A stretch of 64,000 nt of DNA, from assembly GCA_022818135.1 (NCBI GenBank), contig JAFMSR010000031.1, forward strand, positions 372,001 through 436,000, in the 5' to 3' direction. The position numbers and the translations under genes are program-made. The DNA comes from Saxidomus purpurata (Eukaryota > Mollusca > Bivalvia > Venerida > Veneridae). Position 1 is the stretch's first letter; each line of letters begins with the position of its first letter. The notes under the pieces were generated by a model. That model was not told the origin of the DNA. It saw nothing but the letters and a program-made list of their open reading frames with translations, and searched no databases. Below are positions 11,804 to 23,671 of this stretch, piece after piece.

Positions 11804-12700
11804 CCTCATTGATAAATACAGTGAAAGCCTATGAAGCAGCAAAAAATGCTTACTTGATATTTATTCTCAGATTAACCAATCTGATTATTAGGTCGCTTTC
11901 ATTTCTCCATTCAGTAAAAGGTGAAAACTCTGTCTTTACCGTTGACTCATATAAGGGTCCGTATATTACAATATAATGTAATACACGGACCCTGCTCATA
12001 TGCACGTTTAATTTTTTTTAAGCGAAACAAAAAGCTTTTAACAATAGAATTATAAAAGCAATCTTATAGTTTCAAGGTATTGGGTGATCGTCTTCTTTCA
12101 TTTCTAATCTTGGTTATTGTATTATTCAGAGTTATAGAGACCAGCGAAGAAAGTCGAGGAATCACCTTTCCCGAATGTAAATTAACTATCAGTACCCGGA
12201 TGTGCGATTCCGAAAATACAAGCAATTAATCTTCTATTTCATTGCAACTGTGCTTGTATTTATTGGAGACCGTAAACATGTCTGTCTTTCTTATTTGTAT
12301 CATGGCTACTGCATATTTGTATAGGAAAAACACTGAACTGTATTACTGATAATTTGAAATGTGTGTGGAGGCTGAGCTTAGACTGTGCTCTATCTGTAAA
12401 AGAGGACATGATATTCCTGAAAAAGAGAACACTTGATTTTGTAGGCTACAGAACACTTTTAACAGCAAACAAGTACATGTATTGATTTTCTTTCAGTAAA
12501 AAAGATTGAGGTCGCTCCCACACAATTTTGTTATGACACATGATATTACGTCACACAATATCGTACGGCATGAGAACTGTCAATCAGCGTGCAATGATAC
12601 AAATCAGATAGAGTAACTGTTATTTAACGTCATTTCTCAGAAGTGTAACCTTTTCGAAATAACATGGTTATTCTCGCCAACAGTACTCTATCTAAAACTT
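11804..12700. other. No gene seen
   Basis: Nothing recognisable apart from a small palindrome around 11957-11990 (GGGTCCGTRTATTAC / GTAATACACGGACCC). Confidence 0.4.
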
Positions 12701-12707
12701 AAAACAG

Positions 12708-13095
12708 CTGGGCTTTTCATCAGGAAATTGGGAAGAGGCCTTGGCCTTTCAATTGGGAAATTTATGCGAGATAAAAGTCCATTTTGGGAAAAGATTTACA
12801 ATAAAATTTTTCGTTATGCGACATTGTCAACCGGAAGTCGAAATAAATTTACCTCCATGGACTAAAATTCACGCACAGAATCGGATTAAACTGGCAATGC
12901 ATAACACGCAGTACTGTGCGCTGTTACGTTATAGCGCGACGAAAAATCGATACCACAAAAATGCTTCCTCCAGAAATGCTGAAATCATGTAAACAAACTT
13001 CGGGAAAACTTAACTTGCATTTTGGGAAGTTGCTCTGCCATAGTTGGGAAAGAATACTATATTTTTGGATTGGGAAGTGGCCGAATATTGGCGTA
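12708..13095. mobile_element. Degenerate relative of the AATTGGGAA transposon
   Basis: It begins GCTGGGCTTTTCATC and repeats TTGGGAA at least six times with GAGGCCTTGGCC, matching the subterminal style of the element at 15677-16503. The opposite inverted end is not found. Open frames here are by-products of the repeat. Confidence 0.45.
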
Positions 13096-13235
13096 TCTGT
13101 TTTGTATAGAACTATTTTCCTAATCGGTTTTGATAACAACTAGTCAGACCGGAGACACTAAAAGACAACTAGTCAGGCCGAATAATTTAAAGTCTTTTAT
13201 CCGATACTGATTTTGTGATCATAAACTATCAGATA

Positions 13236-13997
13236 ATTGTAATTAGGGTTGGACACAGGTGCCTGGTATCGGTACGGAACCGAATATTTACTTCAAACAG
13301 TACCAGTTAATACCGTTCCAAGAAAGAACCGGTTCCAATTTCGATCTTTCTATTAAAAAGCATCATGTAAACGTATAATTCCAGCCGAAGTTCGATCAAA
13401 ATCGGCAATCTACTGCCTCATTTTCGGCATTTAATTTCGGTAAATACTGATGTTTGAATCGCATTTCGTATAATCTCCCCTGTCCCCTGAGCATGTAGAG
13501 TTAGTCACCAGACCTTGGATTTAGTTCTGCATTCAAATAATCAGTTACAAACGCATATTCACCTTCTTTTTTGCGATTTGAATTAAAATCATAACAAGTA
13601 AATAATTACTTTATTTTACTTTGTTCGTTGTTGTCCAAATACAAATAACCAAATTATTTAAAGAAATAATCTGAAACTAAGCAGTACCTAGTGTGAACAA
13701 ATCACCGGTTTTCGTGACCCTACATAATGGTCGGAAATAGTGTACGAAATTCCAAAGTGTGGGCTTATTTTGCCAAGAAAATAGACGGTTCAAAGTTCAA
13801 ATGTTTGAAAATAAAATATTCCACAGTCATTCATAAATTGTTAAAGTGTTCATACAAAGTCGATACTTTCGAAGTTGTTGCTGATCAGACAAAATGGGTA
13901 TCAGTATCGCCATCGTAAAAATACCGTATCGTTTCGCTAGTATCAGTATCGGAATTGGACCGCTTCGTTCTTAATGATATCCAACCCTAATTGTAAT
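13236..13997 (+). mobile_element. hAT-type transposon derivative with 8-bp target duplication
   Basis: The element runs 13244-13989 with inverted ends TAGGGTTGGAYA / TRTCCAACCCTA. It is flanked on both sides by the identical octamer ATTGTAAT (13236-13243 and 13990-13997). An 8-bp duplication is the hAT hallmark. GTATCGGTA-like repeats lie just inside both ends. At 746 bp it is far shorter than an autonomous hAT (several kb), so it is an internally deleted derivative, but a piece of zinc-finger coding sequence survives. Confidence 0.88.
13727..13918 (+). pseudogene. BED zinc-finger remnant of hAT transposase
   Basis: The frame NSKVWAYFAKKIDGSKFKC has the signature of a BED-type finger (S.VW.YF.K..DG.K.KC), the N-terminal DNA-binding domain of many hAT transposases. 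The second cysteine of the usual C-x2-C pair is missing (LKIK follows), and no catalytic DDE core follows. Its position inside a hAT-type element supports this assignment over chance. Confidence 0.6.
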
Positions 13998-14433
13998 ACG
14001 CTATGGAACGACTAGGTACTCTTGAATGTTTAGGTACAAAACTGGAAATTCAACGTATAAAACAAAGATTTTTTTGTAACTTGCCAACGCCCCTATATAG
14101 ATCGTCAAAAGTGTGCGGCCTGACTAGTTCATTTAGTGTCTTTGAAGATGTGCCGCACTGTAGCACCTGAAACACTAGTCTAAAATGCGCCTTTACGCGT
14201 TTAAGTATAAAACTGAAACTTATCAGCAAATAAACTTTACACAGGCACTTTGTAGATGTCTTTCTGAAATATAATAACATATTTTTATGCTTTAAACAGG
14301 TTGTAATTGTTGTATTTTATGTAGATTTTATGCGTAGTAAGATAATGGATGTCCGCATTTTGCCGAAGTCGGTTCGTACCTGGGTACGAATAAGTTGAAT
14401 AACTAAGAAATCACATAGATCAGACATCATGGC

Positions 14434-14680
14434 AGAGATCTGTGACCGAGTGGTTAAGGTCACTGACTGATCATCACTTGTCCCTCACCGCTGTAGGTTC
14501 GTGCCCTACTTTGTTCGAGTTCTTTTATGTCTGGAAACTATCTAGGTTCTACCCAGGAGCCCGCTGGTGATTGAAATAATGCCCGAATTGGCACTTAGGG
14601 TCTTCCTCCTCCATGAAAGCTGGAAGTTGCCATCATGACCTTAGCTGTTGATTGTGACATTAAATCCAAATCAATCGATT
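14434..14680 (+). mobile_element. tRNA-derived SINE (Ser/Leu-like head)
   Basis: The head GATCTGTGACCGAGTGGTTAAGG gives a pol III A box, and GGTTCGTGCCC ~60 nt later a B box. A tRNA-unrelated body follows, with CCCGAATTGGCACTTAGGGT and TGTGACATTAAATCCAAA at the 3' end. It resembles mollusc SINEs of the V-SINE/RUDI type; the family name is from memory of the style, not from a search. Confidence 0.7.
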
Positions 14681-15301
14681 GGCACAATACAATCAACCCT
14701 ATGGGTATATTCCATAACTTTTGAATTACATTAAAAGTTGTTCAAACTATGAACTTTCAGTTCAGTTTTGTCAAAATCCACTTCTCAGTAACCATTCACA
14801 GCTATGATACTTCATAAGGTAGTTGAGCACAGTCAATGAATGGAAAAGGTAAGCACATGGGTTCATATCTCAAAAGTAAAGTTTACACAAATGGTTAAAG
14901 GTCAAAAATTGTGGACAGTTGTGTCTCCAGTTTATAACTTTACTCGTGTAAGGGTTGTTCTTATATTTACACATGTATATGTACAGTCTGTGTTGTCCTG
15001 ATATTTACACATACACATAAGATCATACGCTTTCCAATGATGTATTTATTGTGACAATATCAGTAGCAACCATATCAGATGGACAGTTTAAAAATAGCTC
15101 ATTTTCTTTAGATTATAAGTGTAATACATTCAGTTTACTAGAATTTCAAGGGAGATAATTATCGAGTTCACTTGATACACTTCGGATATTTGCGTTGTAC
15201 AGTCTCAAAACTGTAAACCCATGTATTCTTCACAATTGAAGCCCTGACTTTTAACTGATCAAATTATTATTCAGTCAATATAACTATCATATCATAATTC
15301 A

Positions 15302-16771
15302 TTTATCAGAGAGGGGTGTAACTTGTTTCAGTAATTTTTGAAAATAACTTCAGTAAGTGATATTTGAAACATTTTGTTGATAAAATGACTTCCCTTCCCT
15401 GAACGAATTAACTCCCTTGAAAGTTGAGGTGACCAAAATAATGGGAATTTCTGAAAATAACTTATCCAGGTTACATTTCAACATTTCAGTTTTTCTGAAT
15501 TTCTTCATTACTAGCAGATTACCTCTGCAAATACCATTATATAAGAGAGAGAAATAATATAGCTGACAGTAATGAATTTTCAATCAGACATAATGAATTT
15601 ATTGCCAAAATTGTTGTAAAGAAGACCTGAAGAATGTCCTACTTCAAATTTCTTGTGCAAGAGGGTTTTCTTGTGACAGGGCTTTTTTTCCGAAAATTGG
15701 GAAGGGGCCCAGGCCTTCTCAAATTGGGAAATTCTATGCGCGGTGTCGCCCGAATTGGGAAATTTAACAATAAACTTGCTTAACACTTTAGTGCCCCGCC
15801 GCCCCCCCTCCCCCTCCCATGTTGCAGGAATCAAATCCTACTGGCAAAATGTGATGAGTTTCTCAGGTTTGAAAGAGATGTGCTTGAGTCTAATCCCAAC
15901 AGATGTTTTTTTGTGCAAAAATGTATAGATTAAACTAAACAAGTATCCCCCCCCCCCTCCCAACAACCCCCCTTCATCAATTCTTGAATTTGGTAAACAG
16001 CTCAAGGATGATAAACTTTAACATTTGTAAATGTTTTAATCCAATTATTGTGGTTTGTCACGTATTTTCACGACCCCGCTTATTCGCGATTTTCTGGAAT
16101 ATTTGGTCAATTTTTCGGGGATTTTATAGATTTTAAATGAAACAAATGGTTTGTGAATGTCTTAAAAAGCTTAAATCAGGTCAAGGATGATAAATGATAC
16201 CTTTTCAAAAGTTTTTAGGCAATTGTTTTTTTTTGTCACGTATTTTGCGACCACGCTTGTGCCCGATTTTCGGAGATATTTGCCGATTTTTCGGCGATTT
16301 TATATATTTCAAAAGCTTAAAACGGAGATAGAGCGTATTTTCATTAACTTAAATAGATACTGAACATTATAAGACACAATTTTTGGGAATTTTCCTTAAT
16401 TTGTTTGGGAAATATTTTGGCCTCAATTGGGAAATTTCTTCATTTTTTTCAATTGGGAAGGGGCCGAAGATCGGCCCCTATTATATAGAGTAAAAAAGCC
16501 CTGTGCGGTGTTACAGATTTTATTTGATTATCTTAATATTTCAATGATCAAAGAAATAGAAACAAATTGTATAACTATCCAGAAAATTCATATTCTTGTG
16601 GAAAAATTATGTTAAATCGTTGTACTATTTGGAACCAAAAATCTTGAATGAGTTATTACGACTGAAAAATAACTTACAGAAGTTATTTTAGTGAGTGATG
16701 AGTAAAAGATAAATATAACTTGTAAAAGTTATTCAAAATAACTTAAACAAGTTACACCCCTGACTGTTTAT
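15302..16771. mobile_element. CAGNCAGGGGTGTAAC inverted-repeat element, copy 1
   Basis: Inverted ends CAGAGAGGGGTGTAACTTG (15307) and its counterpart ending CACCCCTGACTG (16766) are flanked by TTTAT on both sides (15302-15306 and 16767-16771), a 5-bp target duplication. The body matches the copy at 23.2 kb (for example CTCCCTTGAAAGTTGAGGTG and GACCTGAAGAATGTCCTAC). It is interrupted by an 827-bp element at 15677-16503. It has no transposase frame, so it is non-autonomous. Confidence 0.8.
15677..16503. mobile_element. Nested CAGGGCTTTTTT inverted-repeat transposon
   Basis: The left end CAGGGCTTTTTTTCC and right end TAAAAAAGCCCTG are inverted. Subterminal AATTGGGAAGGGGCC blocks occur near both ends (15695, 16450), and the body holds two parallel ~150-bp segments with GTCACGTATTTTSCGACC (16057 and 16236). 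It has C-rich tracts at 15793-15820 and 15946-15965. The copy at 23.2 kb lacks it, so it inserted later into the host element. The target duplication is unclear (TGTGA versus TGCGG). Confidence 0.7.
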
Positions 16772-17382
16772 AATTGCTCTATGTTTAACAATTTACCTTT
16801 GCTCTACCAAGATAATTCAAATCATGACCCTGCATCAAAACTGACCGTGACCAGGGACTAAATTTATTTTACATAGCTGATTTCTATAGTAAATATTTTA
16901 AAATATTCTAGTCTAAAATTAACAAGGCCTAGAGTTTAGATATATAAACATGTATAGCACTGCCTAGTTGATTTCTTATCAAGACCCCTGTTTCAAAATT
17001 GACCATGATTTTACATCAGCTTAATATACTGGGAGGGGAAATCTTTATGGCCTTGTGGACCTTTACCAAGATTGTGAAGATGACGAAACCCAGATCCAAA
17101 TTGACCCTGCATTGGGGTCACTTTACTTTACATAGGTTTTTATATGAATTCTTTAATGATTGTCTTCAGTGGACCGTAGTGATAGCCAGTCAGACAGTAT
17201 AGGGCCATATCTTTGCTATTGAAAACAAAAACATGCACAATGATTTCATGCAAATCTATGAGATTAGTTGACAACAATATTATTTGTTCAAAGGGATAAC
17301 AAGAACTGAATAGCCGAGAGTGCAGATCATGATCAATTAAGCAAGGTGGCCAGTCGCAAATGCAGGAGCAATTGTTGCTCAG
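16772..17382. other. No gene seen
   Basis: No motif or coding frame that I can support. Confidence 0.4.
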
Positions 17383-17830
17383 CAGTGCAAGGGTTAATTT
17401 ACAATTTTGCTAAAGAACGAAAATATCACTAACATGTATAGCTCCACTGGACAAAGTCCTTTGTCCAGCAGAGGTCATGTTATGATGGTGATTTGTCCGT
17501 TGTCTGTCTGTAACCTTTACCTCAATATTCTACAGGTCACAAACTGAAACACTAATCAATCCATATATAATTACTATCTAAAGTTTTTCACATCCCATTT
17601 TCTAGTGCAAGGGTTAATTTACAATTTTGCTAAAGAATGAAAATATCACTAACATTTGTAGCTCCACTGGACAAAGTCCTTTGTCCAACAGAAGTCATGT
17701 TATGATGGTGGTTTGTCCGTTGTCTGTCTGTCTGTAACCTTTACCTCAATATTCTACAGGTCACAAACTGAAACACTAATCAATCCATATATAATTACTA
17801 TCTAAAGTTTTTCACATCCCATTTTCTAAA
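17383..17830. repeat. ~220-bp x2 tandem duplication
   Basis: AGTGCAAGGGTTAATTTACA starts two near-identical units (about 17383 and 17603). Each carries the inverted repeat GGACAAAGTCCTTTGTCC (8-bp arms) and a GTCTGTCTG run that differs by one unit. The high identity implies recent duplication. Confidence 0.9.
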
Positions 17831-18157
17831 ATCAGTCAACCAGTCTACTGTCAAAGACATAATCAGGTTTAGAAAAATACTTTCTCAGCAAGTATGAATA
17901 ATAATACTGTAACATTTAGGTGTCATGAATACAATTTAACAACACTAGGTCTGATAAGACCCTGCATAATTACTGGTATGTGTCTATGTGTGGTAGCATG
18001 TAGAATTTCTTTGCAAGTACTTATCTTTAGAAAATGAAATTTTGTTTGCTGCTAATGTTTGGATGACAGTGTTCGAAACTGTATGGTATTCCCATTCTGA
18101 AGAGTTACGCGAAAGCTATGATAACGGGTAGTTGGAAACTGGTCTCATGCCAGTAGT

Positions 18158-18289
18158 GGGAACGACAAGACTAATTAATTTGGCGTTTCAGTGTGACCCA
18201 TTTCACAGGTCTAATATTTTATTACTGTCATGTCAACCTGTAAAATCGGTCTGCCTTCGAAGTGGAAATAGTGAGATTAGGGAACGACA
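18158..18289. mobile_element. MULE-like element, 112-bp deletion derivative
   Basis: GGGAACGACA flanks both sides (18158-18167 and 18280-18289). The unit starts AGACTAATTAATTTGGCG and ends GTGAGATTA, the same ends as the 696-bp element at 11.1-11.8 kb, with TGTCAACCTGTAAAATCGGT retained. It is therefore a short internally deleted member that transposed with its own target duplication. Confidence 0.75.
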
Positions 18290-18383
18290 TAAAAAAGAAA
18301 AGTGCAATAAAAAAAACAAAGAGTAGTGCATGTTACCTCTGTGCCACCGTAAATATCTCCTGTCACATAATGTAACTTACTTC

Positions 18384-18890
18384 TGAACAACAGTATCAGC
18401 TCGTCACAGAGGCTTTGTCTTGCGTATATAACTGGTATCTGGGCTGATGTTTTCATTTTACAGAAAATTGGCTATTTTCCATGCTTCATTGGATAAAATC
18501 TAAACATGCCGATTACCGACTTCCTTTTGCATCGGCGAGGTTGACTGGATGATAGGAAAAGTACGATTATTGGCGAAAAATGCAGGTGATTGATTAAAAT
18601 ATGTTAGAATTTGACCAGGTGTTATCCAGAGCAAGACATGTAGCCCAATGATAAATGCGCTTTCACGTTTCACGTTTAGCGACTACACGTTGGGCATGCG
18701 CACTAGCAATTGCACGGTTTCCTACGCGCTGCACGCTGGGCATGCGCACTAGCAATTACACGGTTCTACACGTTGCACGCTACACGCTGGGCATGCGCAG
18801 TAACATACCGTGCAACACGATTGTGTCCGACACGCGTGCAGCACGCTTTTTCACGCAAACACGGGGAACCTACACGCAGGCGCCACTGTA
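18384..18890. repeat. 507-bp dispersed repeat, copy 1
   Basis: It starts TGAACAACAGTATCAGCTCG and ends GCAGGCGCCACTGTA. The other copy at 26837-27340 is clearly homologous over the whole length. The 3' half has three imperfect ~50-bp units built on ACGYTGGGCATGCGCA, each containing GCATGCGC, an NRF1-type half palindrome. Open frames here arise from the GC-rich units and have no family match. The element class is unknown; CGCCACTG at one end could be a transposon terminus. Confidence 0.75.
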
Positions 18891-20340
18891 AATACTTTTT
18901 TTATGCGACAACAATAAAGCGCTTTATTTAGGATTTACTTAAATATTTCACAATTGATTATACAGCAAGTTTTCATAACAATTCAAATTAATGTATTTAT
19001 ATTATACCAAACAGACTATTTGCAAAACTAATTCTTATTTAGATAATTGTGTGACAGTTGAGGAAGGTTGTTGGGAATTATGTATTTGTTACCAAAATAT
19101 AACACAAAATGCAGATTTTTATCCTTACCAATCAGTTGAACTCTAAAAAAGATTTAAGTTCTTTGAAAATTACTTTCACAACATAAATGTTACAGTTCTT
19201 GGTTAATGATTAGTTAAGAGTATTTATCTCTACAAAAGTCTATTAAAATTAAAAAAAAAATGTTAATTATAAGAAGTGCACAGGTATACCTTTTTATCAG
19301 GCTGTAGCAAATTTGTTAGTTTACATCACTCAAAACTGTAGGTTAATGTTTCATTTGAATGCATTTACTGCAATAAATGAATACCATTAACATGATTAAG
19401 TTATTGCCTATCAAGTACTAGTATACTATTTACCTACATGACCTTTGAAAATTTCAGTTTCAAAAGCTATGCATGGCATAGATCTATAAAGACTATTGGG
19501 CTTCATGTTAAAATTTTAAAAGTATTAGTTTAATTATTAATACTTATCTTAATTTTGAGGCAAATTTATTTGAAGTTCAGTTACCAATTTTTATCAATTT
19601 AGTGTAACAGTAGCTGAGACAAGAGCTAGTCCATCACTGATGTCTTAGGACCCATGTGGTCACATTACACAATATTATGCAATATTATGCAATGTTTTCA
19701 TAAGCTACATTTTTCAACAGGACGGCATTGCCCTCGGCAATATACTAGGGTCATAAAACGCTACACTGATTGGCTTGGGTCACTAAGTTTGTATATGTGC
19801 ACATCATAATTATGAGATATTATTATTGAATGGTTTCTGATATACTGATCTTTTATATCCAAGATTGTATTGCTGTCATCAAAAGTTATATCGATGACTT
19901 AGATACTGTCACATACAAAATTAAATGTTATGATGTTCAATTTGGCTTTAGAACAAATTAAGAAAAAAGTACTTTAATCCTTACTGTATGACTGATTCAA
20001 TCTTTCCATTTCTCTGTAAGAAATTAGTAAAAAACTTACCGTTAAGACAATTGGGGATTACATTATTCTTTAAAATTTCACTTGTCGTTAGGGGTGTAAC
20101 TGTTTATATTAGTAGTTATCAAAATAATTATCTAATTTAGTTAATTATCATGACTGAAATAGTATAAAGCCTATAATATAGACAGTGTAGAGAGAAAATG
20201 TCAAAACTTCCTTGATTTAGGTAGACTAGGATACAAGTTTGTTTGTTAATTACTCATTAGCCTACTCAAAGCTTTGTTGTGTTCCATGAAAGTGATTATA
20301 AATATGTATGAAATAATTACTATTTTTTTCATTTTTGTTT
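18891..20340. other. No gene seen
   Basis: AT-rich. At about 20091 GGGGTGTAACTGTTT resembles one end of the CAGNCAGGGG elements, but no partner end is found. Confidence 0.4.
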
Positions 20341-20344
20341 TCAG

Positions 20345-20412
20345 ACCATAGATATGTGTGACAAGCTTGGCATTTCTGTGTCACAGATGGCAATGTACAA
20401 CAAAAAGGAATA
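20345..20412 (+). CDS. Possible terminal coding exon, product unknown
   Basis: A good 3' splice site (TTTTTCATTTTTGTTTTCAG) ends at about 20344. It is followed by an open frame TIDMCDKLGISVSQMAMYNK ending at TAA (20410-20412). The frame reads like ordinary protein with balanced composition, but it is only ~22 codons, no upstream exon is found, and nothing identifies a family. A chance splice-like motif in AT-rich DNA is the alternative. Confidence 0.22.
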
Positions 20413-23170
20413 AGCTGCTGTCTTCCATGAGAAAGAAAACACCCCCTCTAAATAAGGTCACTTTTGATAATCAAATTTCAAACAAATTGAAGAATTCTTA
20501 CTGTTTTGTAATTTGATTGCCATTTCAATTGTGAAAAAACTACATACTTCTCAGTAATTTTAGTGAAAAGAATTAACAATTTTCCATAAGATTTTTGTGC
20601 CAACTAATCAAATCACACTTAAAGGTGTATCAGGGCCTTCAGATTGCTCAATATTTTGAATATACATGTAGTTATATATTAAACGGTATGTTAACAAATG
20701 CATGTATGAACAATTACTTTCATCAGATAATTCTTTTTTCTACAGATCACACCATTGCTGATGTATTGACTGGATATATTTTTGAGAAAACGTAATGGAG
20801 CCTTTCGTGACTAACTTCCAGGAAAGATTGCATCCTTCGATAGGTACAGATAAACAGAAGGCAAATTGGTTAAAACAGAAATGACATGTATTTGAAAATT
20901 ACATGCCATTGTAATACTGTAAAGTTGTGTTTGAAGCAACTAAAGTTTTTTAGTCACATGATGTGCTCGAGTGTATGAAAATAAGTATTCAATATATTAT
21001 GACTTTTTGTGTTGACAAAAACAACAACAGTAAAATGGTGTAAAAGATATCTTGTTGGAGGTCATGAACAGATAGTCACACTAGAGAATGATTGTGAAAG
21101 GCCACCTAAATAACAACAGATGAATTCAGCTGCACATTATGATTATCTTAGAGCACAAAGATGGGGAAAAAACATGAGAAATTACCCTTTCAAAGGTTGA
21201 TTGGCTACACAAAATACAGATTGTAGCTCTGGCACAATCATGTTAGTGAATGTGATATGTTTTATAACCTGGACAACTAGAATATCATTGCTGACATAGT
21301 AGTGTGCAGCATTAATTTTTAAACAACATCCTAAGCAATAGTAATAATTATATGCAAGTCTTTATTATATGTGAATTATGGTAAAATATATGAAAGCTAA
21401 CATGATAACGAGACAAAAGGATCAAAGAAATTGGATTGAATGAATGGAAACACATGAAAGCAAAGAGCTGATATTTATGAAAATATGTGCCATACTGCAA
21501 ACTGTGGTGGTGAAATCCATATGAAACGTCTGTCGGTGTGCATTCTTAAGGATGTATCCTGAATTATAAAAGATATACTATAGAGAACAGCTGTAGAAAT
21601 GGTGTTTAAACAATAGTTCACACAAGCAGAATTGCTATTTTTGAATGACAGGTACTACATATAGCAAAAAAAAGTTTATTAGGCCAAAACGTTTGTATAA
21701 CATGGGTGAAGCAAACAGAAAATATGTTTTTAACATTTCTTTTTATCTCAATAGTGGGGATGGAATTTGTTAAGGTCATCATAAGATTACTTAACTGATT
21801 AAAGTCCCAGGATCACATTGATTTACTGATAAAGAAAATATGTTTACTGATAGGATGATGATAGAAGTTAAGAAGCATGTTTTATTCTTTAAATCTATGT
21901 TGACAAATGTCATTTTCATGAAAAGTTGCCAGAAAGCCTTCCTTATTAGTTCACCTGGCTCAAAGAGCCAGTAAGACATCTTTATTGGTAAAATAAGAGT
22001 TACTTGTAATTGTTATCCTGGGAGTTTAAGCTACATATATAGCTTCATTTTAAACAGTTAAATGAACAGAAAATGACAGATGACAGTTGAATTCAGTTTA
22101 ATTAGGAAGGGGAGTTATTGCCTTGTGTCCGTTGTGTATGCAATAGAGGCTGCATTTTTCACTGGATCTTCACAATGAATTCCATTCACATTTAAGCAAC
22201 ATTTGATGACAATTTTTACTTTTTGTATATTCTGTTAGAGATTTATTCAAGGAACAAAAAGACCCATTACGTAGAGTTAGATCCCTATTAGAAATTTACA
22301 TTTTATTAATTTTCATAAAATTTTGTTATTACTCCCCTTTAATTTGAAAGTATTTAAAAAGTTGAGTATTTCTTTTTTATTTCAATATAATTTCTATTTT
22401 TACATTTGTATTGGATAGATACACAAATACTCTAACATTCTGAAACAAAAGGCAAGTTTTAAAACTACGTGTAGCCTCTGAATTCATTTATTTCCAATCT
22501 ATCTTGGTTGCGCAGTCAAGATCGGTAAAAGGGAGGTAATAATAATTTTTCAAACTTGCATTTCTAATGAATTTCATCTACATATATATAACTGTTAATG
22601 CAAATATTCTACAAATATAATACAATAGGTGTTATATTTATCTTTCCTTAGGCAAAGTATGTGTATCAAATTTGTACTTATGATAAAATAACTCTTATCT
22701 TGATTGGGCAGCCAGGATAGGAAAATCAAATTTAAAAAAAAAAACCTCCAGTGAAAATCTTACTTGAATTAAGTGCTAAGTGAACATAAATGAGTGTAAA
22801 TGATCAGATGTTAAAGTTTCAAACAAATCTGTTACATGTCCAAAATCTGATTATCCACCTTTAATAAAATTTAGGTCATGTTTGAATATGGATCTTCTTG
22901 GGTCAAAAACCAGATCACAGGGTCAAATATAGGAAAACCTTGTGTACGAAATATTGGTTGCATTTTTATATTGTATCTTGTAATTTGTCAGTATTAGAGG
23001 TGTTATGATTCATCGCGGTTCATGATACACTGCGGTTTCTTTTACTTTTGCAGTTCACGGCAAGCCATTACCAAAATTTGGTATGTACAGTACGGCACAG
23101 TATTAATTTTACTGTTGGTTTTCAGTGTAAAAGGAAGTAAACCCTCTGAAGAGCTCAAATATTTTTTTTT
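20413..23170. other. No gene seen
   Basis: Long AT-rich stretch without a supported coding frame, RNA gene or repeat boundary. Confidence 0.45.
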
Positions 23171-23671
23171 GTTACCAGCCAGGGGTGTAAGTTGTAACTT
23201 GTTTAAGTTATTTTGAAAATAACTACAGTAAGTGATAATTGAAACATTTTGTCAATAAAATTGCTTCCCTTTGCTGAAAGAAATAACTCCCTTGAAAGTT
23301 GAGGTGACCAAAATAATGGGTCATTGGGACTTTCTGAAAACAACTTGTACAGGTAACAATTCAACATTTCAGTTTTTCCTGAATTTCTTCATTACAAGCA
23401 GATTACCTCAGTCTTATAATAATGCAAATACCTTTAGATAAGAGAGAGACATGCAAGTTCCTTCTTTATAGCTGACAGTAATGACTGCAGTTAGACATAA
23501 TGGATTTATTGGCAAAATTGTCTTAGAGATGACCTGAAGAATGTCCTACTTCAGAAGGTTTTGTCGTGGCAGAAGTTATTTTAGTGAATGACGAGTAAAA
23601 GATAAAATTAATATAACTGGTACAAGTTATTTTCAAAATAACTAAAACAAGTTGCAACCCTGACTGGTTAT
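23171..23671. mobile_element. CAGNCAGGGGTGTAAC inverted-repeat element, copy 2
   Basis: The 491-bp element runs from CAGCCAGGGGTGTAAG (23176) to CAACCCTGACTG (23666), with GTTAC/GTTAT as a near-exact 5-bp duplication. The ends extend into AGTTATTTTGAAAATAACT. It lacks the nested 827-bp transposon of copy 1 and so shows the uninterrupted form. Confidence 0.8.

Noticed and set aside
12741..13143. Two overlapping 75-83-codon plus frames
   Set aside because: They lie in a degenerate TTGGGAA-rich transposon relative and show no conserved motif.
18655..18931. Overlapping 65-98-codon frames with HGFLRAARWACAL
   Set aside because: They are spread over the GC-rich triplicated units of the 507-bp repeat and also occur in copy 2 in several frames.
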